Notes: generated by a model from the sequence alone, not told the origin. Counted from the first letter of the stretch, positions 44,281-52,884 are shown. The stretch: DNA of 64,000 bases from Ruminococcus flavefaciens (GCA_023667045.1 JAMPAU010000001.1:124001-188000), one strand, 5' to 3'. Made by a program: numbers and translations.

Positions 44281-44613
44281 ATGACTAAAACTAAAGAACT
44301 GCCGGACTGTCCGGTGGAAATAACCCTTTCGCTTATCGGAAGTAAATGGAAAATATTAATTATAAGAAATTTACTCATGCGTGCATGGAGATTCAACGAA
44401 TTACAGCGGTCTTTAACAGGCATATCACAGAAAGTCTTAACCGATAATCTGCGTGCTATGGAAGCCGACGGCATTATTAACCGCACCGTCTTTGCAGAAG
44501 TACCTCCGAGAGTTGAGTATTCCCTCACAGAGCTTGGCTTGTCAATGAAACCCATTCTTGATTCCCTTGAATTATGGGGGCTGAACTACAAAAAAATGTT
44601 TGAGGAAAATTAA
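44281..44613 (+). CDS. HxlR-family transcriptional regulator
   Basis: This 110-residue protein has the HxlR winged HTH: CPVEITLSLIGSKWKILIIR, FNELQRSLTGISQKVLTDNL, RAMEADGIINRTVFAEVPPR and VEYSLTELG. The N-terminal Cys in the LPDC position is typical and may sense redox or electrophiles. Start ATG 44281 follows GGAGGTAATT in the end of the upstream gene. The target is unknown. Confidence 0.93.
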   Translation: MTKTKELPDCPVEITLSLIGSKWKILIIRNLLMRAWRFNELQRSLTGISQKVLTDNLRAMEADGIINRTVFAEVPPRVEYSLTELGLSMKPILDSLELWGLNYKKMFEEN

Positions 44614-45089
44614 TTCTGTAAATCACAAACCATAATATATTCCTCGTCATTTTCGCCGACGACTTCAAAGCCTGATTTGATGTACATTCTGTAGGCATAG
44701 TTTTCTTTCTGCACGGAAAGCGAAACTTTTTCGTATCCCTCTGATTTCAGCAGTGACAGCATACTTTCAAGTAAAGCTGTACCGATTCCCATTCCACGAA
44801 ATTCCTTGTACAGAGATATTGCAAGCGACGGAATATTATCATCAATATGTCCGTAATCGTCCATGATACGCACCCACACAGCACCTATTATTTTATTGTC
44901 AGTTTCGGCAAAAAGACAGTAATCGTCCCTTTTGCCGAAATTTTCAACATATACCTGCAACTCCGGCTTTTCAATAATTGAAAACGCCGGTTTTTTCATG
45001 CCTTCTGGAATAAAAATAGCTTCATAAAGAAAATCATCAAGTATTTTATATTCGTCTTTTCTTATCGGACGGATTATATAATTATTCAT
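44610..45089 (-). CDS. GNAT family N-acetyltransferase
   Basis: This 159-residue protein has the GNAT motif A as SLAISLYKEFRGMGIGTALL (RGMGIG in the acetyl-CoA loop) and the C-terminal NYAYRMYIKSGFEVVG motif B. The gene starts 8 bases inside the end of the upstream U32-like gene, so the two are coupled. The substrate is unknown. It converges with the HxlR gene, and the stop codons overlap by four bases. Confidence 0.87.
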   Translation of the reverse strand: MNNYIIRPIRKDEYKILDDFLYEAIFIPEGMKKPAFSIIEKPELQVYVENFGKRDDYCLFAETDNKIIGAVWVRIMDDYGHIDDNIPSLAISLYKEFRGMGIGTALLESMLSLLKSEGYEKVSLSVQKENYAYRMYIKSGFEVVGENDEEYIMVCDLQN

Positions 45090-46038
45090 TTACTGCAATA
45101 ACTCCATTAGCATCTAACTGTCTGAGGAATGTCAACCGTGCCTGTTCCTTGTATTCGGGTTTTATCATGTAATATAAATAATGTTCCATGAGATTAAATA
45201 TATCAAGAGTACGTCCCTCAATCTTGAACTGACTGAATCCCATAGGAACGTATTTTTCCCATATATCATCCGGAGTTATATGCGTACTCAAATTTTTTAT
45301 ATCAAAGATAGTCCTTTTCATGCACTGGCATGATATTGTCTGTTTCATTTCGGGGTGTTCATGGACAAATTTTTCAGAATTAAACGGCACATTTGGATAT
45401 TTTCTCATATGGTTAGCGTACGCTATCTGCTGTAAACCTATAGACTGATAGTGTGCGGAACGTCTTTTACAAGCCGGTTCACAACAGGCATTTACGAGAA
45501 TCTCGCATTTTTCCTTATCGGGAATTTTTTCAAGAATATCAAATCTGTTATTAAAATCATAGTCGATAACCACAATATGATAATCCTTGTTTACTTCGCT
45601 GTAAAGTGCGTCGGGGTCTGTAATCCTCTTGCAAGTCGAGCTTGTCAGCTTGTATTTCGGGTAGTTTTTTCTTATGTAGTCTTCTAAAATAGGCGACATA
45701 ACAATAGCCTCATTGAGACCGTTATTAGCAAGGTTCATAACCATATTGCAGAAATCGTCACTGAGATGTTTCTTTTCAAGCATGGGGTTGGTAAACGTAA
45801 ACCTCAGCGGAATGCCTCTCTCGTTGAAGGCATTCAGTACAGCTTTTATGTATTTTTTGTCGCAGTTTCCCTCCTGCATTCTGCCTCCGTTCCATAAAGA
45901 CGGCTGAAAAACTCCGTATACGGAGGCTATTTCCACACCGTCACGGAAATATTCCGGACAGTGTTTCAGCATTTCTACAAAAATAAGATTAAACATAAAA
46001 TGTCCCGAAAAGTCGGGAAGATGAAATTTAACTTTCAT
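45082..46038 (-). CDS. U32 peptidase-like TIM-barrel protein with Cys cluster
   Basis: This 318-residue protein looks like a relative of U32 peptidase/YhbU proteins. It opens with a beta-strand VKFHLPDFSGHF, has RFTFTNPML (a conserved strand with Asn), and GFSQFKIEGRTL, which matches the KIEGR signature. A Cys cluster, NACCEPACKRR, with further Cys residues in CQCMKR, suggests an Fe-S cluster (compare RNA-hydroxylation U32 proteins). It is soluble. It is coupled to the GNAT gene downstream. Function not assigned. Confidence 0.6.
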   Translation of the reverse strand: MKVKFHLPDFSGHFMFNLIFVEMLKHCPEYFRDGVEIASVYGVFQPSLWNGGRMQEGNCDKKYIKAVLNAFNERGIPLRFTFTNPMLEKKHLSDDFCNMVMNLANNGLNEAIVMSPILEDYIRKNYPKYKLTSSTCKRITDPDALYSEVNKDYHIVVIDYDFNNRFDILEKIPDKEKCEILVNACCEPACKRRSAHYQSIGLQQIAYANHMRKYPNVPFNSEKFVHEHPEMKQTISCQCMKRTIFDIKNLSTHITPDDIWEKYVPMGFSQFKIEGRTLDIFNLMEHYLYYMIKPEYKEQARLTFLRQLDANGVIAVNE

Positions 46039-46061
46039 AATTCTTTACCTCTTTCATTTTA

Positions 46062-47222
46062 TTATTTCTGAATTTCTTCGAGACATAAATTATATATCTC
46101 GTCAAATGTGTATTCCCTGTCCATATCTGAAACACCGTTTTCTGCCGAATATATACTTTCAGCCGGATACGTACCAATATATTTAGGAAATTCAGGGTCT
46201 TTGCACGCCACATAAACGCAATTATCCTCATTAAGCACTATGATATAATCATATTCATCGTAAATATTGAAAAAAAGTCCCAGTGCTTCTTCAAACTGAC
46301 TTACAAAATCATCAGTTACATTGTAGTTTTTACTGCTATCAGAACAGATTATACATTTTTCGGGTGGCTGAACATCTATCTCGTCAAGTTCAGACAGTGC
46401 GGAATTTGAGGATTTTTTTATAGTGTCTGCTGTTGAAAGTATTGACTGTTTCTTGGATTTTTTAGTATATCCAAACATTGACATATCAATTTTCCAGCCC
46501 TCGCCGTCAATATAGTACATAATAAAATCCTGTGCTTCTGTGTAGGTGTCACCGTCAGAATCCGTATATTCAAGCAGACAATTGACTAAACGTATATCAT
46601 CTGTATAAAAATACGGTTCGGGAACATCTTCAATATTGATAGTATCTACCCATTCCCACCACGCATCATAATCAAAGTTATCTGTACCGGTTTCATCTAA
46701 ATAATTTCTGATTAGCTGAAACTCTCCGTAATATTCATGGAATACTTCAATGTCATAATCGCTTGCGGATTCCTCAGAAATAATCTCAGCAAGCCTTACA
46801 GTTTCTTCGCCGTCATCTTCATAGTTCATGACTTCTTCGATTGAATAACCGGAATCTTCCCCCATGAATCTTATAACATCAATGTATTTATCCGGATATG
46901 AAAGTTTCATCATTCCGTCAATATCATGACTGTTAATGCATTCAAGGAATGTTTCCAGAGCCTCTTTATAGTCCTGTGCGTTTCCGGACTGTTCATTTTC
47001 GTATTCTGTTTCTGTTTCAGAAATTTCTTCTTCCTCGTTATCGTCAACTTCTTCTGTAGTTTCAGATTCAGTGATTTCTTCTGTTGTTGTTTCTTCTTCC
47101 GATACTTCCGCAACGGACGAAACAGAAGATTCTTCTGTAATTTCATCTGCTACATCGTTTCCGCAAGCCGTAAACGAACATAACATAGCCGTCATAACAA
47201 TTATCGCTGTAAATTTTTTCAT
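46062..47222 (-). CDS. Lipoprotein, paralogue 1 (unknown function)
   Basis: This 386-residue protein has a signal peptide with lipobox (SFTAC, Cys at about 20), a Glu/Thr-rich linker (residues 22-80), and a folded domain. Shared blocks with the protein at 51701 include MMKLSYPDKYIDV, RLAEIISEESASDYD, FIMYYIDGEGWKIDMSM, and the CIICSDSSKNYNVTDDFVSQ region followed by FEEALGLFF. Two cysteines in CIICSD are kept. It sits downstream of the orphan solute-binding lipoprotein, on the same strand. Confidence 0.8.
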   Translation of the reverse strand: MKKFTAIIVMTAMLCSFTACGNDVADEITEESSVSSVAEVSEEETTTEEITESETTEEVDDNEEEEISETETEYENEQSGNAQDYKEALETFLECINSHDIDGMMKLSYPDKYIDVIRFMGEDSGYSIEEVMNYEDDGEETVRLAEIISEESASDYDIEVFHEYYGEFQLIRNYLDETGTDNFDYDAWWEWVDTINIEDVPEPYFYTDDIRLVNCLLEYTDSDGDTYTEAQDFIMYYIDGEGWKIDMSMFGYTKKSKKQSILSTADTIKKSSNSALSELDEIDVQPPEKCIICSDSSKNYNVTDDFVSQFEEALGLFFNIYDEYDYIIVLNEDNCVYVACKDPEFPKYIGTYPAESIYSAENGVSDMDREYTFDEIYNLCLEEIQK

Positions 47223-47235
47223 AATAAACCTCTTT

Positions 47236-48615
47236 TCAATATCTTTCGCTTATAAGTATGCCTGCCCTGTTGTCTATGATTTGTGCCGTTTCTTCGGGTG
47301 TTTTTTCGCCGGCAAACATTGAATACAGTTCTTCTTCAATTATTTTCGTGATGTCTTCTTCTATGCTCACATTGGCTTTTTTTGCACTGTCTATCAGCGA
47401 CACGAGATAGTTGTATTCTTCCGGACTTAAATAACCTATGTCGTGTTCCGTACCCTGAATAATTATCATATCGGGCTGTCCGTACTTTGAATATTCTTCC
47501 TCGCCTTTTTTCTTGAAAACCTCATAATTTACCGGAAAATGTCCCTTTATCATGTCATACTGAATATCATAGTCAACCAAAGTCTTGATAAACTCCCACG
47601 CACCCTGCTTTACTTCCGGAGACGAGTATTCACATACTGAATATTTATATCCGTATGTATCAATCAGAATACCGCTCTCGTCCGGCGACGGATAACCTAC
47701 TACTGTTACGGGTTCGCCCTGCTCATTCCACAAAGAACCATGAAAACCCTCAAAGTCGTATATCTGAAAATTCATGATAAAATGCGGAGTATTCCAGTTC
47801 ATTTCCTGCTTGTAACTTTCCGGAGGGTCAAAAGAATTTATAAATTCAAGTATCTTTATAAACTCCGGAGAATCATAATTTGTGGTATGGTTTTCAAAGT
47901 CCACGAAAGAACTTATATTATTACGCAGAATCGTCATATATACATAGTCCTTTGTGGTGTGACCGTTGAATGTAGACCCCTCCGGCATGGCTTGCCAGTG
48001 TTCAATCATTTCCTCGATAGTCCAGTTTTCCTTGTCGCCGACATAACGTGTATATCCGGCGACTGTATCTATCTTGAAAGCCAACGGCATACAGCAGAGT
48101 TTACTGTCTGTTTCGTAAAGTTCAAGTATATGCTTATATAAAACGCTGTCGTCATAATTTTCAGCCTGCATAAATTCATAAAGGTCTGCAAAAGCCCCCT
48201 GTTTCATAAGGGAGTCGTATTTTCCGGAATCGCAAAAAACACTGCTCGGCACAATGTCAACAATTCCGCTTTCCATTATGTCAAGACTAAGCTGTGTATC
48301 TATCCTTGCGAACGCTTCCGGAGTAGTACCGTTTTCCGTTTCATAGCTTTTGTCGTAATAATCCATATAGTTCTTGAAAACTATCTTATATCCGTTGTCC
48401 GCCTCATTGAAATTATTTACAGCTTCTTTCAGATATGGGTCTCTGACATCGTCCAGTACTGCCATAGTTATCGTAACATCTTCACGTTTTTCAGTGGTAT
48501 TTTCAGAAATTTCCTGTTGCATACTCTCACTCATCTGTGAAACCGTACTCACTTCACTGCACGATACAGCAGTTGCAAGCATGACAGCAGACAACACAGC
48601 ACATATTTTTTTCAT
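47236..48615 (-). CDS. Orphan extracellular solute-binding lipoprotein
   Basis: This 459-residue protein has a lipobox (ATAVSC) and the family 1 solute-binding fold: VTITMAVLDDVRDPYLKEAV, then NNFNEADNGYKIVFKNYMDY, and SSPEVKQGAWEFIKTLVDYD. The C-terminal helix region (ITKIIEEELYSMFAGEKTPEET) resembles that of the 807-residue protein at 26291, so they belong to one family. No permease genes are adjacent. The ATG overlaps the stop of the CorC-type gene upstream, so both are co-expressed. Confidence 0.83.
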   Translation of the reverse strand: MKKICAVLSAVMLATAVSCSEVSTVSQMSESMQQEISENTTEKREDVTITMAVLDDVRDPYLKEAVNNFNEADNGYKIVFKNYMDYYDKSYETENGTTPEAFARIDTQLSLDIMESGIVDIVPSSVFCDSGKYDSLMKQGAFADLYEFMQAENYDDSVLYKHILELYETDSKLCCMPLAFKIDTVAGYTRYVGDKENWTIEEMIEHWQAMPEGSTFNGHTTKDYVYMTILRNNISSFVDFENHTTNYDSPEFIKILEFINSFDPPESYKQEMNWNTPHFIMNFQIYDFEGFHGSLWNEQGEPVTVVGYPSPDESGILIDTYGYKYSVCEYSSPEVKQGAWEFIKTLVDYDIQYDMIKGHFPVNYEVFKKKGEEEYSKYGQPDMIIIQGTEHDIGYLSPEEYNYLVSLIDSAKKANVSIEEDITKIIEEELYSMFAGEKTPEETAQIIDNRAGILISERY

Positions 48616-49931
48616 TCTTTCAAATCTCCTTTATTATTTTCTTTTGTTTCGGATTTTGTCACTCTGCAAAGCTCTACACGGTGGTGTTTTATTCTGAGAA
48701 TCTCAATATGAAGACCGTCCGAATCAATGGAAATCTTCTCACTGTTTTTTGGAATGTCGCCGAGTTCGGCAATAACATAACCGCCGAAAGTCTCGTTTCT
48801 GTCAGAAGGCAAATCTATTTCAAGAATATCGCATACTTCCCCGACCGTTGCCATGCCTTGTACCGTCCATGTACAAATGCCTGTTTTCATAACTTTTTCA
48901 AAAAGTTCCTCATCGTCGTCAGCGAACTCTCCCACGAGCTTTTCAACGAGGTCTGTAACCGTTATAATACCGCTCATACCGCCGTATTCGTCAACTACCA
49001 CAGCGAAATGGTCGTCAGTATTTTTTTTCATGTGTGCAAAAAGTCTGTCGGCTTTCATATTTTCATGCACGAAATACGGTTCACGGACGGCGTTTTTCAT
49101 GATGTTTTCACGTGATTTTTTATCAATGCGGAAATAGTCCTTAGCGTCAAGAACACCTATAACATCATCAATATTTTTATCGCATACCGGAAAAACAGAA
49201 TGTCTTGTACGGTGAATAATTTCCTCCCATACAGAAATATCGTCATCTGCCCACAGCACAAAGACTTCCGTGCGGTGAGTACATATCTGACCTGCTGTCA
49301 TATCGTCGAATGCAAAGACATTTTTTATAATGCGGTTTTCGTCTTCGTCGATAGCACCTGTTTCCGCACCAGCATCCGACATCATCAGAATTTCTTCCTC
49401 TGTAACCGTTTCTTCGGCACTCTGCGGATTTATTCCGACAACTTTCAGTATACCGCACGAAACGGCATTCATAAGCATCACAAACGGCGTAAACAAAGCC
49501 GACACAACCGCAAGCACCCACGAAAACCTCAGGGCAAGCTTTTCGGGATTTTTAGCTGAAAGACGTTTGGGTATAAACTCCCCGAAAGTCATCATTAAAA
49601 AAGTCATTATCAGAAGTATAATTACTGCCGAAATTATTCCTGCTATGTTTTCCGGCATACTTTCTTTAAATACTCCGGCAAGTTTTCCGGAAAATGCAAG
49701 TACAGAAAGTCCGGAAGAAATAAACTCAAAGAGTTTTACGGCAGTCTGTGAGGACGTAAGAAAGTTATTAGGCTTGTCGGCAAGTTTTTTAAGACGGCGT
49801 GCTTTTTTACCGCCGGTTTCGACGAGCTTTTCAAGGCGTGAATCATTAATTGAAATCAGTGCAGATTCGGCAGTTGTAAGAACCGCACATATAATAATAA
49901 ATAAGATTTGCAGAATTATCTGCCATGACAT
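48612..49931 (-). CDS. CNNM/DUF21 and CBS-pair protein (CorC/HlyC family)
   Basis: This 439-residue protein has four N-terminal membrane segments of the CNNM/DUF21 transporter domain (LQILFIIICAVLTTAESALI, with further segments to about 170). It then has two CBS domains (SVFPVCDKNIDDVIGVLDAK, FAVVVDEYGGMSGIITVTDL) and the C-terminal CorC-HlyC domain (TVQGMATVGEVCDILEIDLP). Family members handle Mg2+ or Co2+ efflux. It is translationally coupled to a solute-binding lipoprotein. The promoter and a 23-residue ORF lie upstream. Confidence 0.9.
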   Translation of the reverse strand: MSWQIILQILFIIICAVLTTAESALISINDSRLEKLVETGGKKARRLKKLADKPNNFLTSSQTAVKLFEFISSGLSVLAFSGKLAGVFKESMPENIAGIISAVIILLIMTFLMMTFGEFIPKRLSAKNPEKLALRFSWVLAVVSALFTPFVMLMNAVSCGILKVVGINPQSAEETVTEEEILMMSDAGAETGAIDEDENRIIKNVFAFDDMTAGQICTHRTEVFVLWADDDISVWEEIIHRTRHSVFPVCDKNIDDVIGVLDAKDYFRIDKKSRENIMKNAVREPYFVHENMKADRLFAHMKKNTDDHFAVVVDEYGGMSGIITVTDLVEKLVGEFADDDEELFEKVMKTGICTWTVQGMATVGEVCDILEIDLPSDRNETFGGYVIAELGDIPKNSEKISIDSDGLHIEILRIKHHRVELCRVTKSETKENNKGDLKE

Positions 49932-49988
49932 AATAAAAACCTCCGTAATAAAAAAATTTTTCAGAAAAAAATCAGAGTATAAAAAAAT

Positions 49989-50060
49989 TTACTCCAGTTT
50001 TTCTGTAACGGAGCGTATGTCATAATTATTGGGAATACTGCCGTCTTGGGCATTGTCCAT
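49989..50060 (-). CDS. 23-residue small ORF in the CorC/HlyC leader
   Basis: ATG 50060 follows CCGGAGGTGAAAGACAAA, a strong Shine-Dalgarno sequence, and encodes MDNAQDGSIPNNYDIRSVTE then KLE and a stop (23 residues). It lies about 30 bases after a consensus promoter start and 57 bases before the CorC-type gene. The peptide is hydrophilic and not a signal peptide. It may be a real small protein or a translated leader that sets expression of the downstream gene. Ribosome profiling would tell. Confidence 0.6.
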   Translation of the reverse strand: MDNAQDGSIPNNYDIRSVTEKLE

Positions 50061-50095
50061 TTTGTCTTTCACCTCCGGAAAAACTGATTTAGTAT

Positions 50096-50124
50096 ATTAT
50101 ATACTATACAGCCGGAATTGTCAA
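50096..50124 (-). promoter_or_regulatory. SigA-type promoter of the CorC/HlyC gene and small ORF
   Basis: Minus-strand TTGACA (50124-50119), 17 bases and TATAAT (50101-50096). Confidence 0.8.
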
Positions 50125-50139
50125 GCAGACATTACAACA

Positions 50140-50175
50140 GCCGAAATAAAAAAGAACCGGTATTATCCGGTTCTT
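50140..50175 (-). terminator. Rho-independent terminator of the MFS gene
   Basis: Minus-strand AAGAACCGG, a six-base loop and CCGGTTCTT followed by TTTTATTTCGG, eight bases after the MFS stop. Confidence 0.85.
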
Positions 50176-50183
50176 CTGGCGTT

Positions 50184-51458
50184 TTATTTCATTTTTCTTA
50201 TGTATTTATTACGGCTGAAAAAAAGACATACCAATACACCTGCAACTCCTGCAATAAAGAAAAGCAGTGAAGCACCTCTGCCTTTTTCCATACTGAAAAA
50301 AGTTCTGATAAAAAAGTTTTCCGGATTGCTTAATGCAAAGGGTTCAAAAACATTATCAAGCAGAAAACCGCCCGCAAAATAACCTACAGGTATAGTGAAA
50401 AACTGAAGTGTGTTTCTTACAGAATAAACTCTGCCCTGTATCTCTGCCGGAATATTCGTTCTGAAAACAACGTCCATATTTGCATTCATAAGCGGAATAA
50501 ATATCCACCCTAACAAAGCTCCTGCACACCATACAGCCGGACTTTTTCCGAACGCAAGCATAAAATTTTCCGTACTCATGGAAAAAAACAGACAACCGCA
50601 TATTACTTTTACTCTGTTTTTCGTTTCCGGAATAAATGCAGTAATAATGCTTCCTATAAGGGTAGCCACTCCGACACAGGTATTTACAGCACCCAGTGCT
50701 TTTTCATCTGCTCTGGACAGAACCATTGCTGGAAGTACCGCCTCATAGACAGATGAAATAAAATTTATTGCTGAAAGAAAATATATCAGATATAGTATAC
50801 CTTTATTTTCTTTGAGATAATCAATTCCTGTTTTTACAGACCGCATGAAACTTTCCGTTTTTTCGTTTTCTTTTTTTACGTCAGGAATTTTAATAAAAAC
50901 AAGCAGTATTATAAAAGCCAATGCAAATGTTATCAGGTCAAAAGCAATCACTGAACCTATTCCCCCAAAAGCCATAAGTGCAGAGGCAAAAGCCGGAGTT
51001 AAAATAGTTGTCAATGAATTTGAAAGTGAACGCATTCCGCTTGTTTTCTGATAGTATTTTTCCGGTACAAGAAGTGTAAGTGAAACGTCTGACGCTGGTT
51101 GCTGAAATGTATTCATAAGACTGTTAAGGGCGTTTATCAGATAAAGATGCCACACATCAAGGCAGTCGTTTTTCAGAAGTATCATAACAGCTACCGTACA
51201 CACTGCTGAAAAACTGTCACAGACAAGCATAATAATTTTTTTGTTCCATTTGTCGCTTAAAGTTCCGGCAAAAATACTCAGCAGTACATACGGTGCATAT
51301 GAACATACCGCAAGCATAGCCGTAGCAAGTGCAGAACCGCTTTTTTGATAAAGCCATATCACAAGTGCAAAATTAGTCATTGCACTGCCGAGTGCTGAAA
51401 AAGACTGTGTAAGCCACAGCACAATAAATGATTTTAAATCATAAAAAATATTTTTCAT
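50184..51458 (-). CDS. MFS exporter, macrolide-efflux (Mef)-like
   Basis: This 424-residue protein has about twelve membrane segments. It resembles the Mef/DHA3 branch: FIVLWLTQSFSALGSAMTNF, YQKSGSALATAML, the loop motif GTLSDKWNKKII (motif A), and SLSLVPEKYYQKTSGMRSLS-like region near residue 130. The start is ATG 51458 after AAGGAGCAGGG. The long leader contains a leader peptide and alternative hairpins, which is a hint at inducible expression. The true substrate is not predictable. Confidence 0.85.
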   Translation of the reverse strand: MKNIFYDLKSFIVLWLTQSFSALGSAMTNFALVIWLYQKSGSALATAMLAVCSYAPYVLLSIFAGTLSDKWNKKIIMLVCDSFSAVCTVAVMILLKNDCLDVWHLYLINALNSLMNTFQQPASDVSLTLLVPEKYYQKTSGMRSLSNSLTTILTPAFASALMAFGGIGSVIAFDLITFALAFIILLVFIKIPDVKKENEKTESFMRSVKTGIDYLKENKGILYLIYFLSAINFISSVYEAVLPAMVLSRADEKALGAVNTCVGVATLIGSIITAFIPETKNRVKVICGCLFFSMSTENFMLAFGKSPAVWCAGALLGWIFIPLMNANMDVVFRTNIPAEIQGRVYSVRNTLQFFTIPVGYFAGGFLLDNVFEPFALSNPENFFIRTFFSMEKGRGASLLFFIAGVAGVLVCLFFSRNKYIRKMK

Positions 51459-51605
51459 AATACCCTGCTCCTTGAAATTATTAATAATATTCAGAATGCA
51501 AGGCATGACGGTTTTTTATTGCTCCATGAAGTCCGTCATTCCCTGCATGGAGCTGTAACAATACAAAGTATCATTCCGTTTTTTCCTTTCAGATATTTTA
51601 ATTTC
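51459..51605 (-). promoter_or_regulatory. Candidate attenuator leader of the MFS gene
   Basis: On the minus strand two hairpins cannot form together. Hairpin A: GCTCCATG (51553-51546) with CATGGAGC (51528-51521), a perfect 8 bp stem. Hairpin B: ATGCAGGGAATGACGG (51548-51533) with CCGTCATGCCTTGCAT (51511-51496), 16 positions with one G-U and one mismatch. GCTCC could also pair with the GGAGC of the MFS ribosome site (51463-51473). No U-run follows either hairpin, so control would be at translation. Confidence 0.6.
51536..51574 (-). CDS. 12-residue leader peptide upstream of the MFS gene
   Basis: ATG 51574 with AAAGG about ten bases upstream encodes MILCIVTAPCRE and a stop at 51536-51538. The coding region overlaps the 5' arms of both alternative hairpins. 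A ribosome stalled on the peptide would keep those arms unpaired and could free the MFS ribosome site, as in drug-induced erm and mef leaders (established mechanism for that class; inferred here). Confidence 0.55.
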   Translation of the reverse strand: MILCIVTAPCRE

Positions 51606-51634
51606 ATTATATCATATGCATATTAAAACGTCAA
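51606..51634 (-). promoter_or_regulatory. SigA-type promoter of the MFS gene
   Basis: Minus-strand TTGACG (51634-51629), 17 bases and TATAAT (51611-51606). Confidence 0.78.
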
Positions 51635-51643
51635 TAAAAATCG

Positions 51644-51672
51644 TTGACAAAGTACTGCTAATATGTTAAAAT
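51644..51672 (+). promoter_or_regulatory. SigA-type promoter of lipoprotein paralogue 2
   Basis: TTGACA (51644-51649), 17 bases and TAAAAT (51667-51672), with AAAGGAG at 51685. Confidence 0.75.
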
Positions 51673-51700
51673 ATAAAAAAATACAAAGGAGTGTATTATT

Positions 51701-52870
51701 ATGAAAAAAATTATTGCAATGCTTGCTTTTACGGCTGTGCTGTGTTCGTGTGTATCGTGCGGACAGGATACTGCTGACGAGGTTTCAGAAGAATCCTCTG
51801 TAACCTCCGTTTCTGAAATATCAGAGGAAGAAACAACAGAAGAAATTACAGAATCCGAAACGACCACAGAGGAAGTTACGGAGGAAGTCGCCGAAGAAGA
51901 AACTTCAGAGGAAGACAACGCTGAAACGTCTGAAGAAATGTCCGGAGACGTTTCATGTGAAGAAGCAATAGAAATGCTTTTGGAATGCATAAACAACAAG
52001 GATTCAGAGGGAATGATGAAACTGACATTTCCCGATAAATACTGTGATGTACTCAAACTTATAGCAGAAATTGAGGGTGTTTCACTTGATAGTCTGACAG
52101 GCGAATATACCGGAGAAACACAGGAAACAGTACGTCTTGTCAGGATTGTTTCCGACGAACCCGCAGACGATGAATACATGGAAATGTTTGACGAAATGTA
52201 TGGAGGTTTTCAAGTAATAAGCGACTACATCGACCAGAACGGCACGGACAATATCGACTATGAATCACTTGATGAACTTTTGATGGATTATGACGATACT
52301 TCAGATATAAAGCCGTATTTCAATGTAACTGCTGTAAGGACAGTTATATGTGAAATTGAAGTTGAGGACGAAAACGGCGAAAAAGAAACATATGAACAGG
52401 AATTTCTTATGTATTACATTGACGGCGAGGGCTGGAAAAATGACCTCTCTATGATGAGCTATGTAAAGAAATCTAAACAGGCAGGTATAAATACAAACTC
52501 CTCAACAATCATGAAAGCCGCAAATACTGCCATTACAGAACTTGACGAAATGGACGTTGAGATTCCCGAAAAATGTATTATCTGTTCGGACAAAAGCAAA
52601 AACTACAATGTAACCGACGACTTTGTAAGTCAGTTTGAAGAAATAATGGGCGATTTCTTCACAGACTACAGTAAATTTGATTATATCATAGTCATTAATA
52701 ACGGCTATGGTGCCTATACTGCCTGTGCAGACCCTAACAACCCACAATATATCGGTACATATCCGGCTGAAAGGCTTTACTCAGCAGACGACGAATACAT
52801 CTACAAAGATTCAGACTGCACGCTTGATGACATATACCAGTCATGCCTTGACGAAATACAGGCTCAATAA
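51701..52870 (+). CDS. Lipoprotein, paralogue 2 (unknown function)
   Basis: This 389-residue protein has a lipobox (CSCVSC, Cys at about 20), a Glu/Thr/Ser linker, and the same domain as the protein at 46062. Shared blocks are LLECINNKDSEGMMKL, FLMYYIDGEGWKNDLSMM, KCIICSDKSKNYNVTDDFVS and QYIGTYPAERLYSADD. It is monocistronic with its own promoter and terminator, on the opposite strand from its paralogue. The domain is not recognised. Confidence 0.8.
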   Translation: MKKIIAMLAFTAVLCSCVSCGQDTADEVSEESSVTSVSEISEEETTEEITESETTTEEVTEEVAEEETSEEDNAETSEEMSGDVSCEEAIEMLLECINNKDSEGMMKLTFPDKYCDVLKLIAEIEGVSLDSLTGEYTGETQETVRLVRIVSDEPADDEYMEMFDEMYGGFQVISDYIDQNGTDNIDYESLDELLMDYDDTSDIKPYFNVTAVRTVICEIEVEDENGEKETYEQEFLMYYIDGEGWKNDLSMMSYVKKSKQAGINTNSSTIMKAANTAITELDEMDVEIPEKCIICSDKSKNYNVTDDFVSQFEEIMGDFFTDYSKFDYIIVINNGYGAYTACADPNNPQYIGTYPAERLYSADDEYIYKDSDCTLDDIYQSCLDEIQAQ

Positions 52871-52884
52871 AAACAATACCAAAA

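Noticed and set aside
46910-47183. Lys-rich and Phe/Cys-rich open frames on both strands in the lipoprotein linker
   Set aside because: They are by-products of the repetitive Glu/Thr codons of the linker.
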